From NCBI GenBank assembly GCA_964017045.1, contig OZ024802.1, positions 8,878,435-8,942,434 of the forward strand: a DNA stretch of 64,000 nt. The letters run 5' to 3'. This document shows, one piece after another, positions 1-11,963 of the stretch. Below the pieces are notes generated by a model, which worked only from the letters and a program-made list of their open reading frames with translations, did not search any database and was not told where the DNA came from. A program made the position numbers and the translations under genes. This DNA is from Omphiscola glabra. Lineage: Eukaryota; Mollusca; Gastropoda; Lymnaeidae. The first letter of the stretch is position 1. Each line of letters starts with the position of its first letter.

Positions 1-549
1 AACGCGCATGGGTTGGTGTGAGCCTGTCCCTTCCAGACAAATCGCCGCTGAAGTCGCACACCCCATTAATCCCGAGGGGGCAAATCAGAAACCACAACTT
101 TAGATTTAAATTCAACATAAATAATACATTTCTATTTAAGTTTCTTGTTTTCGATTTTTATTCCCGTCGTCAACATAATTCTCTCAGTTTTCCTATCAGG
201 ACAACCGCAAAGGGGACACGGCTTAAACGATGCAGAGTTTGCTGAGTAGCCAGAAGTATCATGTGCTGAATGTTATCGTAAATAGGAAATGTTTAAATAG
301 GCAACGTACAGAAAAAAAAATGAAATTTGATAATAAAACATGTTTAATGATATATTTACCATGTATATCCGTTAGTATACGTTTAAAAAATTGATTTTGA
401 ATCATTTTCCATATTTGATGCACAAAATAATATATTATTATATTTCACGAAGAAGACACTTTAAAAAAACTCGTGTGTGTTTTATTTTGAAAATACATTC
501 GTTGCCTTTAGATGTATTGGCTTTTATAAACCACAGAAAACAACAATAG
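1..549. other. AT-rich unique sequence, no gene seen
   Basis: I see no convincing coding signal. A 75-codon open frame near the left edge has no recognisable motif and ordinary low-complexity composition. The stretch could be intron or intergenic DNA. Confidence 0.5.
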
Positions 550-646
550 CTCTCCCATTAGCTGTCCCATTAGCTGTCCCATTAGCTGTCCCATTAGCTG
601 TCCCATTAGCTGTCCAATTAGCTGTCCCATTACCTGTCCCATTAGC
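550..646. repeat. 12-bp minisatellite, about 8 copies
   Basis: Unit ctgtcccattag, with single-base changes in the last copies (tccaattag, attacctg). The period is a multiple of three, so both strands stay open across it; the resulting LAVPLAVP-type peptide is an artefact of the repeat. Confidence 0.95.
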
Positions 647-966
647 GATAAAAAATAAAAATTGTGCAAAAGTTGAACCAGGGCGGAAAGCGTGGCCACA
701 GAATCAAGGTTAAAACTCGTGTTTACTTGGCGTTCTCTAATAGAATAGTGGATCTGAGGTAAGCATAGATATACTAACTAACGTTTGCTGTAAATCTTTG
801 AAACTTTTCCCTGATTTCCAAACTAAATGTTTAATCCCCACCTGACATAATTTTGCTAGGAACAAAAGCTTTTATGACAATTGAAAAAAAAAAAAAATGG
901 AAAAAAAAGTAAGACCATATTATCTAACACCTCTATGTTGTTGTTTTGAGAGATGGAATATCTTTC
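647..966. other. AT-rich spacer, no gene seen
   Basis: Holds an A-rich run near 885-908 and nothing else recognisable. Confidence 0.5.
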
Positions 967-1171
967 TGATAAATGGAACTGTTTCATTCTGATAAATTGA
1001 ACTGTTTCAAACTGATTAATTGAACTGTTTCAAACTGATAAATTGAACTGTTTCAAACTGATAAATTGAACCGTTTCAATATGATAAATTGAACTGTTTC
1101 AAACTGATAAATTGAACTGTTTCATTCTGATAAATTGAACTGTTTCAAACTGCTAAATTGAACTGTTTCAA
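967..1171. repeat. 23-bp minisatellite, about 9 copies
   Basis: Unit begins tgataaattgaactgtttca, followed by aac. Variants include ggaactg in the first copy, gattaattg, and ttcattctg in two copies. It decays into aaggctgtttcgtgg on the right. Confidence 0.95.
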
Positions 1172-1680
1172 GGCTGTTTCGTGGTTTCTGTTACATTGGA
1201 TTGTATAAGACTTCTGCAGATTAAAAAACAACAACATATATATATATATAAAATGTTTTTCTAAAATTGAATTGTATTGTAAATTATTATTTATTTATTT
1301 ATTCTTTTGCTTTAGTTATGTTCAATCGTGAAAATTATTTATTTTTTTGCCAGGGAAGGGGGAAGTAAAGCTCTGACCCTCAGAATGTGTCTAACGGATC
1401 TATCCAACTACCCTAAATAAGTTATTTAGATTTTGACGGTTGCATGTTACTGTTTTAGATAATAATTATAATGTCAATAAATGACGGAAGACTAAAGATA
1501 AGAAAAAAATCAAATGGGAAGTTCTTTTGTTGTTGTTGTTTTTTTTTTTTTGCCAGCCATTAAGTAGCCCAAGACCAAGAGGTCCATGTAGACTATTTTC
1601 ACAAAGTCTGGATATGAATAACCCTACTTATCTCCTTCTGATCACACCTACGTATCACAGCTATTTAAAACAGCTACTTA
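1172..1680. other. AT-rich spacer with short microsatellites
   Basis: Contains a short (TA)n near 1236-1250 and an (ATTT)n-like run near 1287-1305. No gene recognised. Confidence 0.5.
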
Positions 1681-1818
1681 CCCCCCCCCCCCCCCCCCCG
1701 TTACTTATAACAGATTTGTATCACGGATACTTATCACAGCCCAGAAGAAATCGGAGAGACGATTCAATGCAAAGATCTCATCACGTCCAGCAATCGGGCC
1801 GGGGGGGGGGGGGGGGGG
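1681..1818. repeat. Facing poly-C and poly-G tracts
   Basis: A run of 19 C (1681-1699) is followed about 100 bp later by a run of 18 G (1801-1818). Read along one strand they are complementary, so they could pair as a hairpin stem or fold separately as i-motif and G-quadruplex. Exact lengths in an assembly are unreliable for homopolymers. Confidence 0.85.
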
Positions 1819-2094
1819 TGGTATGAATATAACTCGGTCAAATTTTTTTTTAACAAACCACGAATTCTATGAAAGTAGATCAGCGGAGTCTCACTCCTGT
1901 GCTAGAGGACATGCCCCCTAAAACTCCTTGACACTCCTGTCGACTGATTGCGACAAAGTACACAGGACAACCATTTCTCAATTTCATTCTCAATAAGTTT
2001 CAACAACATGGAAACAAATACATTGAAAAAGTATGGCTTATGAACGTCTCTCACTAAACCAATATGTAATAACCAGCTGGTGTCAGTGTACCAA

Positions 2095-2398
2095 TGATGC
2101 CCGAGAGTAAATCTTGTGTCAATGATGCCCGAGAGTAAATCTTGTGTCATTGATGCCTGAGAGTAAATCTTGTGTCATTGATGCCCGAGAGTAAATCTTG
2201 TGTCATTGATGCCTGAGAGTAAATCTTGTGTCAATGATGCCCGAGAGTAAATCTTGTGTCAATGATGCCCGAGAGTAAATCTTGTGTCAATGATGCCCGA
2301 GAGTAAATCTTGTGTCATTGATGCCCGAGAGTAAATCTTGTGTCAATCACATCTAAGAGTAAATCGTGTATCAATGATGCCTAAGGGTAAAGCCGCAT
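2095..2398. repeat. 28-bp minisatellite, about 11 copies
   Basis: Unit begins tgatgcccgagagtaaatct and ends tgtgtcaa. Two variable positions recur: gcccgag/gcctgag and caa/cat. The last two copies are degraded. Confidence 0.95.
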
Positions 2399-2452
2399 CA
2401 AAAGATTACATAATGACATTTATTTCAGTCGTACTTTTTTAACTTCAATTGT

Positions 2453-2686
2453 CTGACTCCACAGTTCGATCTGACTCCACAGTTCGATCTGACTCCACAG
2501 TTCGATCTGACTCCACAGTTCGATCTGACTCCACAGTTCGATCTGACTCCACAGTTCGATCTGACTCCACAGTTCGATCTGACTCCACAGTTCGATCTGA
2601 CTCCACAGTTCGATCTGACTCCACAGTTCGATCTGACTCCACAGTTCGATCTGACTCCACAGTTCGATCTGACTCCACAGTTCGAT
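2453..2686. repeat. 18-bp minisatellite, exactly 13 copies
   Basis: Unit ctgactccacagttcgat is repeated 13 times over 234 bp with no visible substitution. Open frames exist on both strands (for example SDSTVR on plus) because 18 is a multiple of three and the unit lacks stops. This is a homogeneous, young array. Confidence 0.97.
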
Positions 2687-3092
2687 TTCATCAGCACAAT
2701 TCATCTCGTACATGATTTCCCAAATGTGTTAATTAAATGTGTCCACATCTCCCACAGGCACATTACCGATTCTGTCACAACGACCCACCCCCCTTTTTCG
2801 CCCCCCCCCCCCGTCAGCACTGGAACAACGTGACTCTAATCTATAACCTCAAAGTTTTCTATCAAATTAGATTTTTTTCCCCACTAACTTTCAAGGCAGA
2901 AGATGGATGTGAGCCGCACTTTTGGATAACAACATTAGTCCTGGGGTACCAAGTACAAAACATGACAGATAGCTCACGGGGATGGGATGAGATGTGGAGG
3001 GGGACAGGTATCTTCACTGAAGTTTTGATGGTGAAATTTTAAACTATTGCTTTTTTTCTTTGTTCGTGACTTGATATAATCACACTATAGTT
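2687..3092. other. Unique spacer with C-run
   Basis: Contains a C-rich run near 2786-2812. An open frame of about 100 codons crosses it but has no recognisable domain and includes homopolymer-encoded residues. No gene assigned. Confidence 0.5.
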
Positions 3093-3224
3093 TTCTCTAC
3101 TCTTATGTCGTGACCAGATCTATTCACAAGACTAAATAAAGAATATAAGGCGCCAATCTTCTCTACTCTTATGTCGTGACTAGATGTATTCACAAGACTA
3201 TATAGAAAATATAAGGCACCAATC
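3093..3224. repeat. 66-bp tandem duplication, diverged edge of the 33-bp array
   Basis: Two 66-bp copies (starting ttctctactcttatgtcgtg) differ at several positions. Their right half resembles the 33-bp unit of the adjacent array, and the shared caccaat/cgccaat motif at about 3151, 3217 and 3250 is spaced exactly 66 and 33 bp. I read this as an old dimeric form of the same repeat. Confidence 0.85.
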
Positions 3225-6131
3225 TTTAGACTATAAAGAAGCTATAAGACACCAATAGAAGGACTATATGGATGATGAAAGACACCAATAGAAGGACTAT
3301 ATGGATGATGAAAGACACCAATAGAAGGACTATATGGATGATGAAAGACACCAATAGAAGGACTATATGGATGATGAAAGACACCAATAGAAGGACTATA
3401 TGGAAGATGAAAGACACCAATAGAAGGACTATATGGATGATGAAAGACACCAATAGAAGGACTATATGGATGATGAAAGACACCAATAGAAGGACTATAT
3501 GGATGATGAAAGACATCAATAGAAGGGCTTTATGGATGATGAAAGACACCAATAGAAGGACTATATGGATGATGAAAGACACCAATAGAAGGGCTTTATG
3601 GATGATGAAAGACACCAATAGAAGGGCTTTATGGATGATGAAAGACATCAATAGAAGGACTATATGGATGATGAAAGACATCAATAGAAGGACTATATGG
3701 ATGATGAAAGACATCAATAGAAGGACTATATGGATGATGAAAGACACCAATAGAAGGACTATATGGATGATGAAAGACACCAATAGAAGGACTATATGGA
3801 TGATGAAAGACACCAATAGAAGGACTATATGGATGATGAAAGACACCAATAGAAGGACTATATGGATGATGAAAGACACCAATAGAAGGACTATATGGAT
3901 GATGAAAGACACCAATAGAAGGACTATATGGATGATGAAAGACACCAATAAAAGGACTATATGGATGATGAAAGACACCAATAAAAGGACTATATGGATG
4001 ACGAAAGACATCAATAGAAGGGCTTTATGGATGATGAAAGACACCAATAGAAGGACTATATGGATGATGAAAGACACCAATAGAAGGGCTTTATGGATGA
4101 TGAAAGACACCAATAGAAGGGCTTTATGAATGATGAAAGACATCAATAGAAGGACTATATGGATGATGAAAGACATCAATAGAAGGACTATATGGATGAT
4201 GAAAGACATCAATAGAAGGACTATATGGATGATGAAAGACACCAATAGAAGGACTATATGGATGATGAAAGACACCAATAGAAGGACTATATGGATGATG
4301 AAAGACACCAATAGAAGGACTATATGGATGATGAAAGACACCAATAGAAGGACTATATGGATGATGAAAGACACCAATAGAAGGACTATATGGATGATGA
4401 AAGACACCAATAGAAGGACTATATGGATGATGAAAGACACCAATAAAAGGACTATATGGATGATGAAAGACACCAATAAAAGGACTATATGGATGACGAA
4501 AGACATCAATAGAAGGGCTTTATGGATGATGAAAGACACCAATAGAAGGACTATATGGATGATGAAAGACACCAATAGAAGGGCTTTATGGATGATGAAA
4601 GACACCAATAGAAGGGCTTTATGAATGATGAAAGACATCAATAGAAGGACTATATGGATGATGAAAGACATCAATAGAAGGACTATATGGATGATGAAAG
4701 ACATCAATAGAAGGACTATATGGATGATGAAAGACACCAATAGAGGGACTATATGGATGATGAAAGACACCAATAGAAGGACTATATGGATGATGAAAGA
4801 CACCAATAGAAGGGCTTTATGGATGATGAAAGACACCAATAGAAGGGCTATATGGATGATGAAAGATACCAATAGAAGGACTATAAAGATGATGAAAGAC
4901 ACCAATAGAAGGACTATATGGATGATGAAAGACACCAATAGAAGGACTATAAGGATGATGAAAGACACCAATAGAAGGACTATATGGATGATGAAAGACA
5001 CCAATAGAAGGACTATAAGGATGATGAAAGACACCAATAGAAGGATTATATGGATGATGAAAGACACCAATAGAAGGACTATATGGATGATGAAAGACAT
5101 CAATAGAAGGACTATATGGATGATGAAAGACACCAATAGAAGGGCTTTATGGATGATGAAAGACACCAATAGAAGGACTATAAGGATGATGAAAGACACC
5201 AATAGAAGGACTATATGGATGATGAAAGACATCAATAGAAGGACTATATGGATGATGAAAGACACCAATAGAAGGGCTATATGGATGATGAAAGACACCA
5301 ATAGAAGGACTATAAAGATGATGAAAGACACCAATAGAAGGACTATATGGATTATGAAAGACATCAATAGAAGGACTATATGGATGATGAAAGACACCAA
5401 TAGAAGGACAATATGAATGATGAAAGACACCAATAGAAGGACTATATGGATGATGAAAGACACCAATAGAAGGACTATATGGATGATGAAAAACATCAAT
5501 AGAAGGACTATATGGATGATGAAAGACATCAATAGAAGGACTATATGGATGATGAAAGACACCAATAGAAGGACTATATGAACGATGAAAGACACCAATA
5601 GAATTGCTTATGGATGATGAAAGACACCAATAGAAGGGCTTTATGGATGATGAAAGACACCAATAGAAGGACTATATGGATGATGAAAGACATCAATAGA
5701 AGGACTATATGGATGATGAAAGACACCAATAGAAGGACTATATGGATGATGAAAGACATCAATAGAAGGACTTTTTGGATGATGAAAGACACCAATAGAA
5801 GGACTATATGGATGATGAAAGACATCAATAGAAGGACTTTTTGGATGATGAAAGACATCAATAGAAGGACTTTTTGGATGATGAAAGACATCAATAGAAG
5901 GACTATATGGATGATGAAAGACATCAATAGAAGGACTATATGGATGATGAAAGACACCAATAGAAGGGCTATAGGGATGATGAAAGACACCAATAGAAGG
6001 ACTATATGGATGATGAAAGACACCAATAGAAGGACTATATGGATGATGAAAGACACCAATAGAAGGACTATATGGATGATGAAAGACATCAATAGAAGGA
6101 CTATATGGATGATGAAAGACGCCAATACACG
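3225..6131. repeat. 33-bp minisatellite, about 87 copies, with 495-bp higher-order repeat
   Basis: Unit begins ggatgatgaaagacaccaat and ends agaaggactatat. Substitutions are many (accaat/atcaat, gactatat/ggctttat, agaagg/aaaagg) but the phase is kept. Fifteen monomers at 3635-4129 carry the same ordered variants as 4130-4624, and a partial third block starts at 4625. The 11-codon period leaves long frames open: MMKDTNRRTIW on plus and a 790-codon hydrophobic frame on minus. These are by-products of the repeat; there is no signal, domain or non-repetitive coding flank. Confidence 0.97.
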
Positions 6132-6705
6132 GTAGTGTCGTAAGAGCACTTGAAATACCAACTTCAAATTTAATAAGACCATCTTTAGATTTGCAATGTT
6201 AAGTTATGGGAGATGTTGGACTACTCCCCTTTGAAAAGAGAAGACAAAAAATCCTGTTTTAAAAAAAAAAAAAAAAATTTGTACCGCCATTTCCCTGTAA
6301 AGTGCATTAACTCTTGTCAACTTTCGAAAGATATCGTCTGTTGCTTACAAGCAGAGAATGAATCGAACACGAATGGAGTTCTTCTGCATCAAATGGTCGG
6401 ACTAAATTAAAAAATATGGATCTCATCCTGGCAGTCCCTCAATCAAGGTCGGCGGTGAAGGGTGGGGTGTGGTGTGAGATGGGGTGGCTGGGTGGAAGCC
6501 GGACCTTGGACAGGTTGACATATTGCATTGTAACAGGCGTAGTTAATGTCTCCCTCACTGGCACCGTGACCCGGTTCCTATGTGTCTCGTGTTAGCTGCT
6601 TCATCAACTAACTCAGGCGGTCAAGCCAGAGGTTTGGGGTGGGGTGGGGTGGTGATAAATGACTAAGAATATAAGGGGGTGAATAAAATACTATAGGAAC
6701 TGGAG
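6132..6705. other. Unique spacer between two large arrays
   Basis: Contains a poly-A run near 6260-6276 and G/T-rich stretches (ggggtggggtggtg near 6638). No gene recognised. Confidence 0.5.
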
Positions 6706-9700
6706 TTGGTTGGTCTAGTGCTGGACTAGTGTTAACTTGAATGTGTTGGTCTAGTTTTGGCCTAGTGTTTGCTGGAACGTGTGGGTCTAGTGTTGGTCTA
6801 GTGTTTGCCTAGCGTTAACTGGAACGTGTGGGTCTTGTGTTGGTCTAGTGTTTGCTAGTGTTTGCTGGAACGTGTGGGTCTTGTGTTGATCTAGTGTTTG
6901 CCTAGTGTTTGCTGGAACGTGTGGGTCTTGTGTTGGTCTAGTGTTTGCCTAGTGTTTGCTGGAACGTGTGGGTCTTGTGTTGGTCTAGTGTTTGCCTAGT
7001 GTTTGCAAGAACGTGTGGGTCTTGTGTTGGTCTAGTGTTTGCCTAGTGTTGGTCTAGTGTTTGCCTAGTGTTGGTCTAGTGTTTGCCTAGTGTTTGCTGG
7101 AACGTGTGGGTCTAGTGTTGGTCTAGTGTTTGCCTAGCGTTAACTGGAACGTGTGGGTCTTGTGTTGGTCTAGTGTTTGCCTAGTGTTTGCTGGAACGTG
7201 TGGGTCTTGTGTTGGTCTAGTGTTTGCCTAGTGTTTGCTGGAACGTGTGGGTCTTGTGTTGGTCTAGTGTTTGCCTAGTGTTTGCTGGAACGTGTGGGTC
7301 TTGTGTTGGTCTAGTGTTTGCCTAGTGTTTGCTGGAACGTGTTGGTCTAGTGTTGGTCTAATGTTTGCCTAGTGTTTGCTGGAACGTGTTGGTCTAGTGT
7401 TGGTCTAGTGTTTGCCTAGTGTTTGCTGGAACGTGTGGGTCTTGTGTTGGTCTAGTGTTTGCCTAGTGTTTGCTGGAACGTGTTGGTCTAGTGTTGGTCT
7501 AATGTTTGCCTAGTGTTTGCTGGAACGTGTTGGTCTTGTGTTGGTCTAGTGTTTGCCTAGTGTTTGCTGGAACGTGTGGGTCTTGTGTTGGTCTAGTGTT
7601 TGCCTAGTGTTTGCTGGAACGTGTGGGTCTTGTGTTGGTCTAGTGTTTACCTAGTGTTTGCTGGAACGTGTGGGTCTTGTGTTGGTCTAGTGTTTTCCTA
7701 GTGTTTGCTGGAACGTGTGGGTCTTGTGTTGGTCTAGTGTTTGCCTAGTGTTGGTCTAGTGTTTGCCTAGTGTTGGTCTAGTGTTTGCCTAGTGTTGGTC
7801 TAGTGTTTGCCTAGCGTTAACTGGAACGTGTGGGTCTTCTGTTGGTCTAGTGTTTGCCTAGTGTTTGCTGGAACGTGTGGGTCTTGTGTTGGTCTAGTGT
7901 TTGCCTAGTTTTTGCTGGAACGTGTGGGTCTAGTGTTGGTCTAGTGTTTGCCTAGTGTTTGCTGGAACGTGTGGGTCTAGTGTTGGTCTAGTGTTTGCCT
8001 AGCGTTTGCTGGAACGTGTGGGTCTAGTGTTGGTCTAGTGTTGGTCTAGTGTTTGCCTAGCGTTAACTGGAACGTGTTGGTCTAGTGTTGGTCTAGTGTT
8101 TGCCTAGCGTTAACTGGAACGTGTTGGTCTAGTGTTGGTCTAGTATTTGCCTAGCGTTAACTGGAACGTGTTGGTCTAGTGTTGGTCTAGTGTTTGCCTA
8201 GCGTTAACTGGAACGTGTTGGTCTAGTGTTTGCCTAGTGTTTGCTGGAACGTGTGGGTCTTGTGTTGGTCTAGTGTTTGCCTAGCGTTAACTGGAACGTG
8301 TTGGTCTAGTGTTGGTCTAGTGTTTGCCTAGCGTTAACTGGAACGTGTTGGTCTAGTGTTGGTCTAGTGTTTGCCTAGTGTTAACTGGAACGTGTTGGTC
8401 TAGTGTTTGCCTAGTGTTGGTCTAGTGTTTGCCTAGTGTTTGTCTAGTGTTTGCCTAGTGTTGGTCTAGTGTTTGCCTAGTGTTGGTCTAGTGTTTGCCT
8501 AGTGTTGGTCTAGTGTTTGCCTAGTGTTAACTGGAACGTGTTGGTCTAGTGTTTGCCTAGTGTTGGTCTAGTGTTTGCCTAGTGTTGGTCTAGTGTTGGT
8601 CTAGTGTTTGCCTAGTGTTGGTCTAGTGTTGGTCTAGTGTTGGTCTAGGGTTTTCTTAGTGTTTGCCGTGTTGGTCTAGTGTTGGTCTAGTTTTTTCCTT
8701 GTGTTGGTCTAGTGTTTGCCTAGTGTTGGTCTAGTGTTTGCCTAGTGTTTGTCTAGTGTTTGCCTAGTGTTGGTCTAGTGTTAGCCTAGTGTTGGTCTAG
8801 TGTTTGCTTAGTGTTGGTCTAGTGTTTGCCTAGCGTTAACTGGAACGTGTGGGTCTTCTGTTGGTCTAGTGTTTGCCTAGTGTTTGCTGGAACGTGTGGG
8901 TCTTGTGTTTGTCTAGTGTTTGCCTAGTGTTTGCTGGAACTTGTGGGTCTTGTGTTGGTCTAGTGTTTGCCTAGTTTTTGCTGGAACGTGTGGGTCTAGT
9001 GTTTGTCTAGTGTTTGCCTAGTGTTTGCTGGAACGTGTTGGTCTAGTGTTGGTCTAGTGTTGGTCTAGTGTTTGCCTAGCGTTAACTGGAACGTGTTGGT
9101 CTAGTGTTTGCCTAGCGTTAACTGGAACGTGTTGGTCTAGTGTTGGTCTAGTATTTGCCTAGCGTTAACTGGAACGTGTTGGTCTAGTGTTGGTCTAGTG
9201 TTTGCCTAGCGTTAACTGGAACGTGTTGGTCTAGTGTTGGTCTAGTGTTTGCCTAGCGTTAACTGGAACGTGTTGGTCTAGTGTTTGCCTAGTGTTTGCT
9301 GGAACGTGTGGGTCTTGTGTTGGTCTAGTGTTTGCCTAGCGTTAACTGGAACGTGTTGGTCTAGTGTTGGTCTAGTGTTTGCCTAGCGTTAACTGGAACG
9401 TGTTGGTCTAGTGTTGGTCTAGTGTTTGCCTAGTGTTAACTGGAACGTGTTGGTCTAGTGTTTGCCTAGTGTTGGTCTAGTGTTTGCCTAGTGTTTGTCT
9501 AGTGTTTGCCTAGTGTTGGTCTAGTGTTTGCCTAGTGTTGGTCTAGTGTTTGCCTAGTGTTGGTCTAGTGTTTGCCTAGTGTTAACTGGAACGTGTTGGT
9601 CTAGTGTTTGCCTAGTGTTGGTCTAGTGTTTGCCTAGTGTTGGTCTAGTGTTGGTCTAGTGTTTGCCTAGTGTTGGTCTAGTGTTGGTCTAGTGTTGGTC

Positions 9701-10169
9701 TAGGGTTTTCCTAGTGTTTGCCGTGTTGGTCTAGTGTTGGTCTAGTTTTTTCCTTGTGTTGGTCTAGTGTTGGTCTAGTGTTTGTCTAGTGTTGGTCTAG
9801 TGTTGGTCTAGTGTTTGCCTAGTGTTTGCCTAGTGTTGGTCTAGTGTTGGTCTAGTGTTTGCCTAGTGTTGGTTTAGTGTTGGTCTAGTGTTTGCCTAGC
9901 GTTGGTCTAGTGTTGGTCTAGTGTTTGCCTAGTGTTTGCCTAGTGTTGGTCTAGTGTTTGCCTAGTGTTGGTCTAGTGTTTGCCTAGTGTTTGCCTAGTG
10001 TTGGTCTAGTGTTTGCCTAGTGTTTGCTGGAACGTGTTGGTCTAGTGTTTGCCTAGTGTTTGCTTTAACGTGTTGGTCTAGTGTTGGTCTAATGTTGGTC
10101 TAGTGTTTGCCTAGTGTTTGCTGGAACGTGTTGGTCTAGTATTTGCCTAGTGTTTTCCTAGTGTTGGTT
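6706..10169. repeat. Mosaic minisatellite built on an 11-bp motif, about 3.5 kb
   Basis: The base motif is ttggtctagtg alternating with tttgcctagtg. Longer composite units appear (47 bp, containing ggaacgtgtgggtcttgtg, and versions with cgttaactggaacgtg). Segments near 7.8-8.7 kb recur near 8.8-9.75 kb in the same order: the rare gtcttctgttgg variant lies 1,019 bp apart and the rare tagttttttcctt variant 1,055 bp apart. Frequent ctag stops keep it free of long open frames. Confidence 0.96.
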
Positions 10170-10399
10170 CTTAATGACTAGGGTAGCTGGTTTAATCTTC
10201 TTAATGACTAAAAAATCCTTCAGTTTCTTGGTTTGTTTTGTTATTAAGCGAGCCGGGCTCTAAAACAGCGGAATGATTGCCCCATATGCCTCCCTTTACA
10301 ACTGTGAGGCACTTTTATATGAGACCTGTATCCTTGAAGCAATAAGGGCCAGACACGAGATTATAGTTATCAACTCCTTACTGAATTTAAATGGATATA

Positions 10400-10556
10400 C
10401 CTAACGACCCACCATTACCTACGACCTTCCCTTACCTACGACCCACCATTACCTACGACCCACCCTTACCTATGACCCACCTTTACATACGACCCACCCT
10501 TACCTACGGCCCACCATTACCTACGACCCACACTTACCTAACGACCCACCCTCATC
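10400..10556. repeat. 17-bp minisatellite, about 9 copies
   Basis: Unit cgacccaccattaccta with frequent substitutions (ttccctt, tatgacc, catacg, cggccc). It ends about 40 bp before the SINE. Confidence 0.92.
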
Positions 10557-10597
10557 TATCCCGGGGCGTCAAAGTTGACCTCTTAAAAAGACATTGG

Positions 10598-10890
10598 GGA
10601 TTGCTGCTGGCCGAGTGGTCTAAACTGAGCCAATCTCAATATTATGGTCTGGAGCTCAATTCCAACCGAAAACACCACCAGCACCCCGGGTGGATGGGAC
10701 TCGTTAACCTTGGACGGCAACTCATCTAAGAGAAGGAGACTCTGAATTCAAACCCGGAGATGGAGTCCCGTAGGCGGATAACAATATCAGAATGAAACAT
10801 TCCAAAAACACCTGGGTGCCGAGCTGTATCAACCACATGAAAGTCCCTTGGAACGATAGTACCCGATGGCGTGGAGAGAGGTGGTTTTCT
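10598..10890 (+). mobile_element. tRNA-derived SINE, copy 1
   Basis: The head resembles a tRNA-Leu gene: an A-box-like ctggccgagtggtctaaa (about 10607), then a B-box-like gagctcaattccaacc about 40 bp on. The body holds accaccagcacccc, tgggactcgttaaccttgg and caactcatctaagagaagg. The same order occurs on the minus strand at 33400-33682, so this is a dispersed family and not a single-copy tRNA gene. The tail is poorly defined; the right boundary is set where similarity to the second copy fades. tRNA-headed SINEs are common in molluscs; the family name is not assigned. Confidence 0.8.
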
Positions 10891-11081
10891 GTGTAGTGAA
10901 CCAGCGTATAATCCTAAAAATGAATTGTCCCAGCCTTGTGGATTTCGTCATGCGAAGTTTACTCAGTCGTCACATTGTGACGGACGGATGCAAGCAAAAA
11001 AAATCGTTATGATAGGGTGAATCCAGTGAACACCCCAATTACTTAAAGGACACCAATAACCATGACCTCTAGCCCCCCGAC

Positions 11082-11314
11082 CCCTATCATAATCGCTGAC
11101 CCATGCACCTATCATAATCTCTAACCCATGCTCCTATCGTAAACTCTAACTCAAGCTCCCACCATAATATCTAACCCATGCTCCTATCATAATCTCTAGT
11201 CCATGCTCGTACCATAATCTCTAATCCATGCTCCTATCATAATCTCTAATCCATGCTCCTATCATACTCTCCAATCAATGCTTGTACCATAATCTCTAAC
11301 ACAAATTCATATCG
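11082..11314. repeat. 25-bp minisatellite, about 9 copies
   Basis: Unit contains taatctctaacccatgctcc followed by tatca. It is degenerate at both ends (tcaagctcccacc, aatgcttgtacc). Confidence 0.92.
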
Positions 11315-11390
11315 AAATATGCTGTACTAACTGTCAAATGTGGTATTTTACTCTTTATCGTCTTTAAATAATATTGGATGTCACAAGGTA

Positions 11391-11562
11391 TAGGCCACGA
11401 TGACATTGACAAGGTATAGGACAAGATGACTTTGACAATGTATAGTACACGATGATATTGACATGGTCTAGGATAGCGTGACTTTGACAAGGAAATAGAC
11501 AGGATGACGTTGACAAGGTGTAGTGAACGATGACACTGACAAGGTATAGGACACAGTGACAT
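11391..11562. repeat. 26-bp minisatellite, about 6.5 copies
   Basis: Unit begins acaaggtataggacaagatg and ends actttg, considerably diverged. Minus-strand open frames across it are repeat artefacts. Confidence 0.9.
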
Positions 11563-11639
11563 CCCAAAGTAAACGAGTCACATCATAATCGGCGGTGAAA
11601 GCGTTTAGGGCCATTAGGTTTTTTTTACATTACGACTTA

Positions 11640-11963
11640 ATGCCTCTGGTCTCAACATATCACTCACAGTGTTGTTTTAAGGAGTTGCGTAGGGGCGCCG
11701 TCCGCCCCGGTGTAACCTTTATGCCTCTGGTCACAACAAATCACTCACAGTGTTGTTTGAAGGAGTTGCGTAGGGGCGCCGTCCGCCCCGGTGTAACCTT
11801 TATGCCTCTGGTCACAACATATCACTCACAGTGTTGTTTGAAGGAGTTGCGTAGGGGCGCCGTCCGCCCCGGTGTAACCTTTATGCCTCTGGTCACAACA
11901 TATCACTCACAGTGTTGTTTGAAGGAGTTGCGTAGGGGCGCCGTCCGCTCCGGTGTAACCTTT
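11640..11963. repeat. 81-bp GC-rich tandem repeat, 4 copies
   Basis: Four 81-bp units starting atgcctctggtcacaacata and containing gcgtaggggcgccgtccgcc. The units are nearly identical. The 81-bp period gives a 27-residue in-frame repeat (KELRRGAVRPGVTF at its end) on plus. The GC-rich core continues into the flank at 11964-12075, so the unit looks like an amplified piece of a transposon remnant. Confidence 0.95.

Noticed and set aside
3226..5598. 790-codon hydrophobic open frame on minus (SFIIHIVLLLV repeat), resembling a multi-pass membrane protein
   Set aside because: It is the reverse reading of a 33-bp minisatellite whose unit lacks stops; there is no unique domain, and the plus strand is open too.
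10598..10680. Functional tRNA-Leu gene
   Set aside because: The B-box is degenerate, the acceptor stem does not close, and the same head occurs attached to the same body at 33.4 kb: a SINE.
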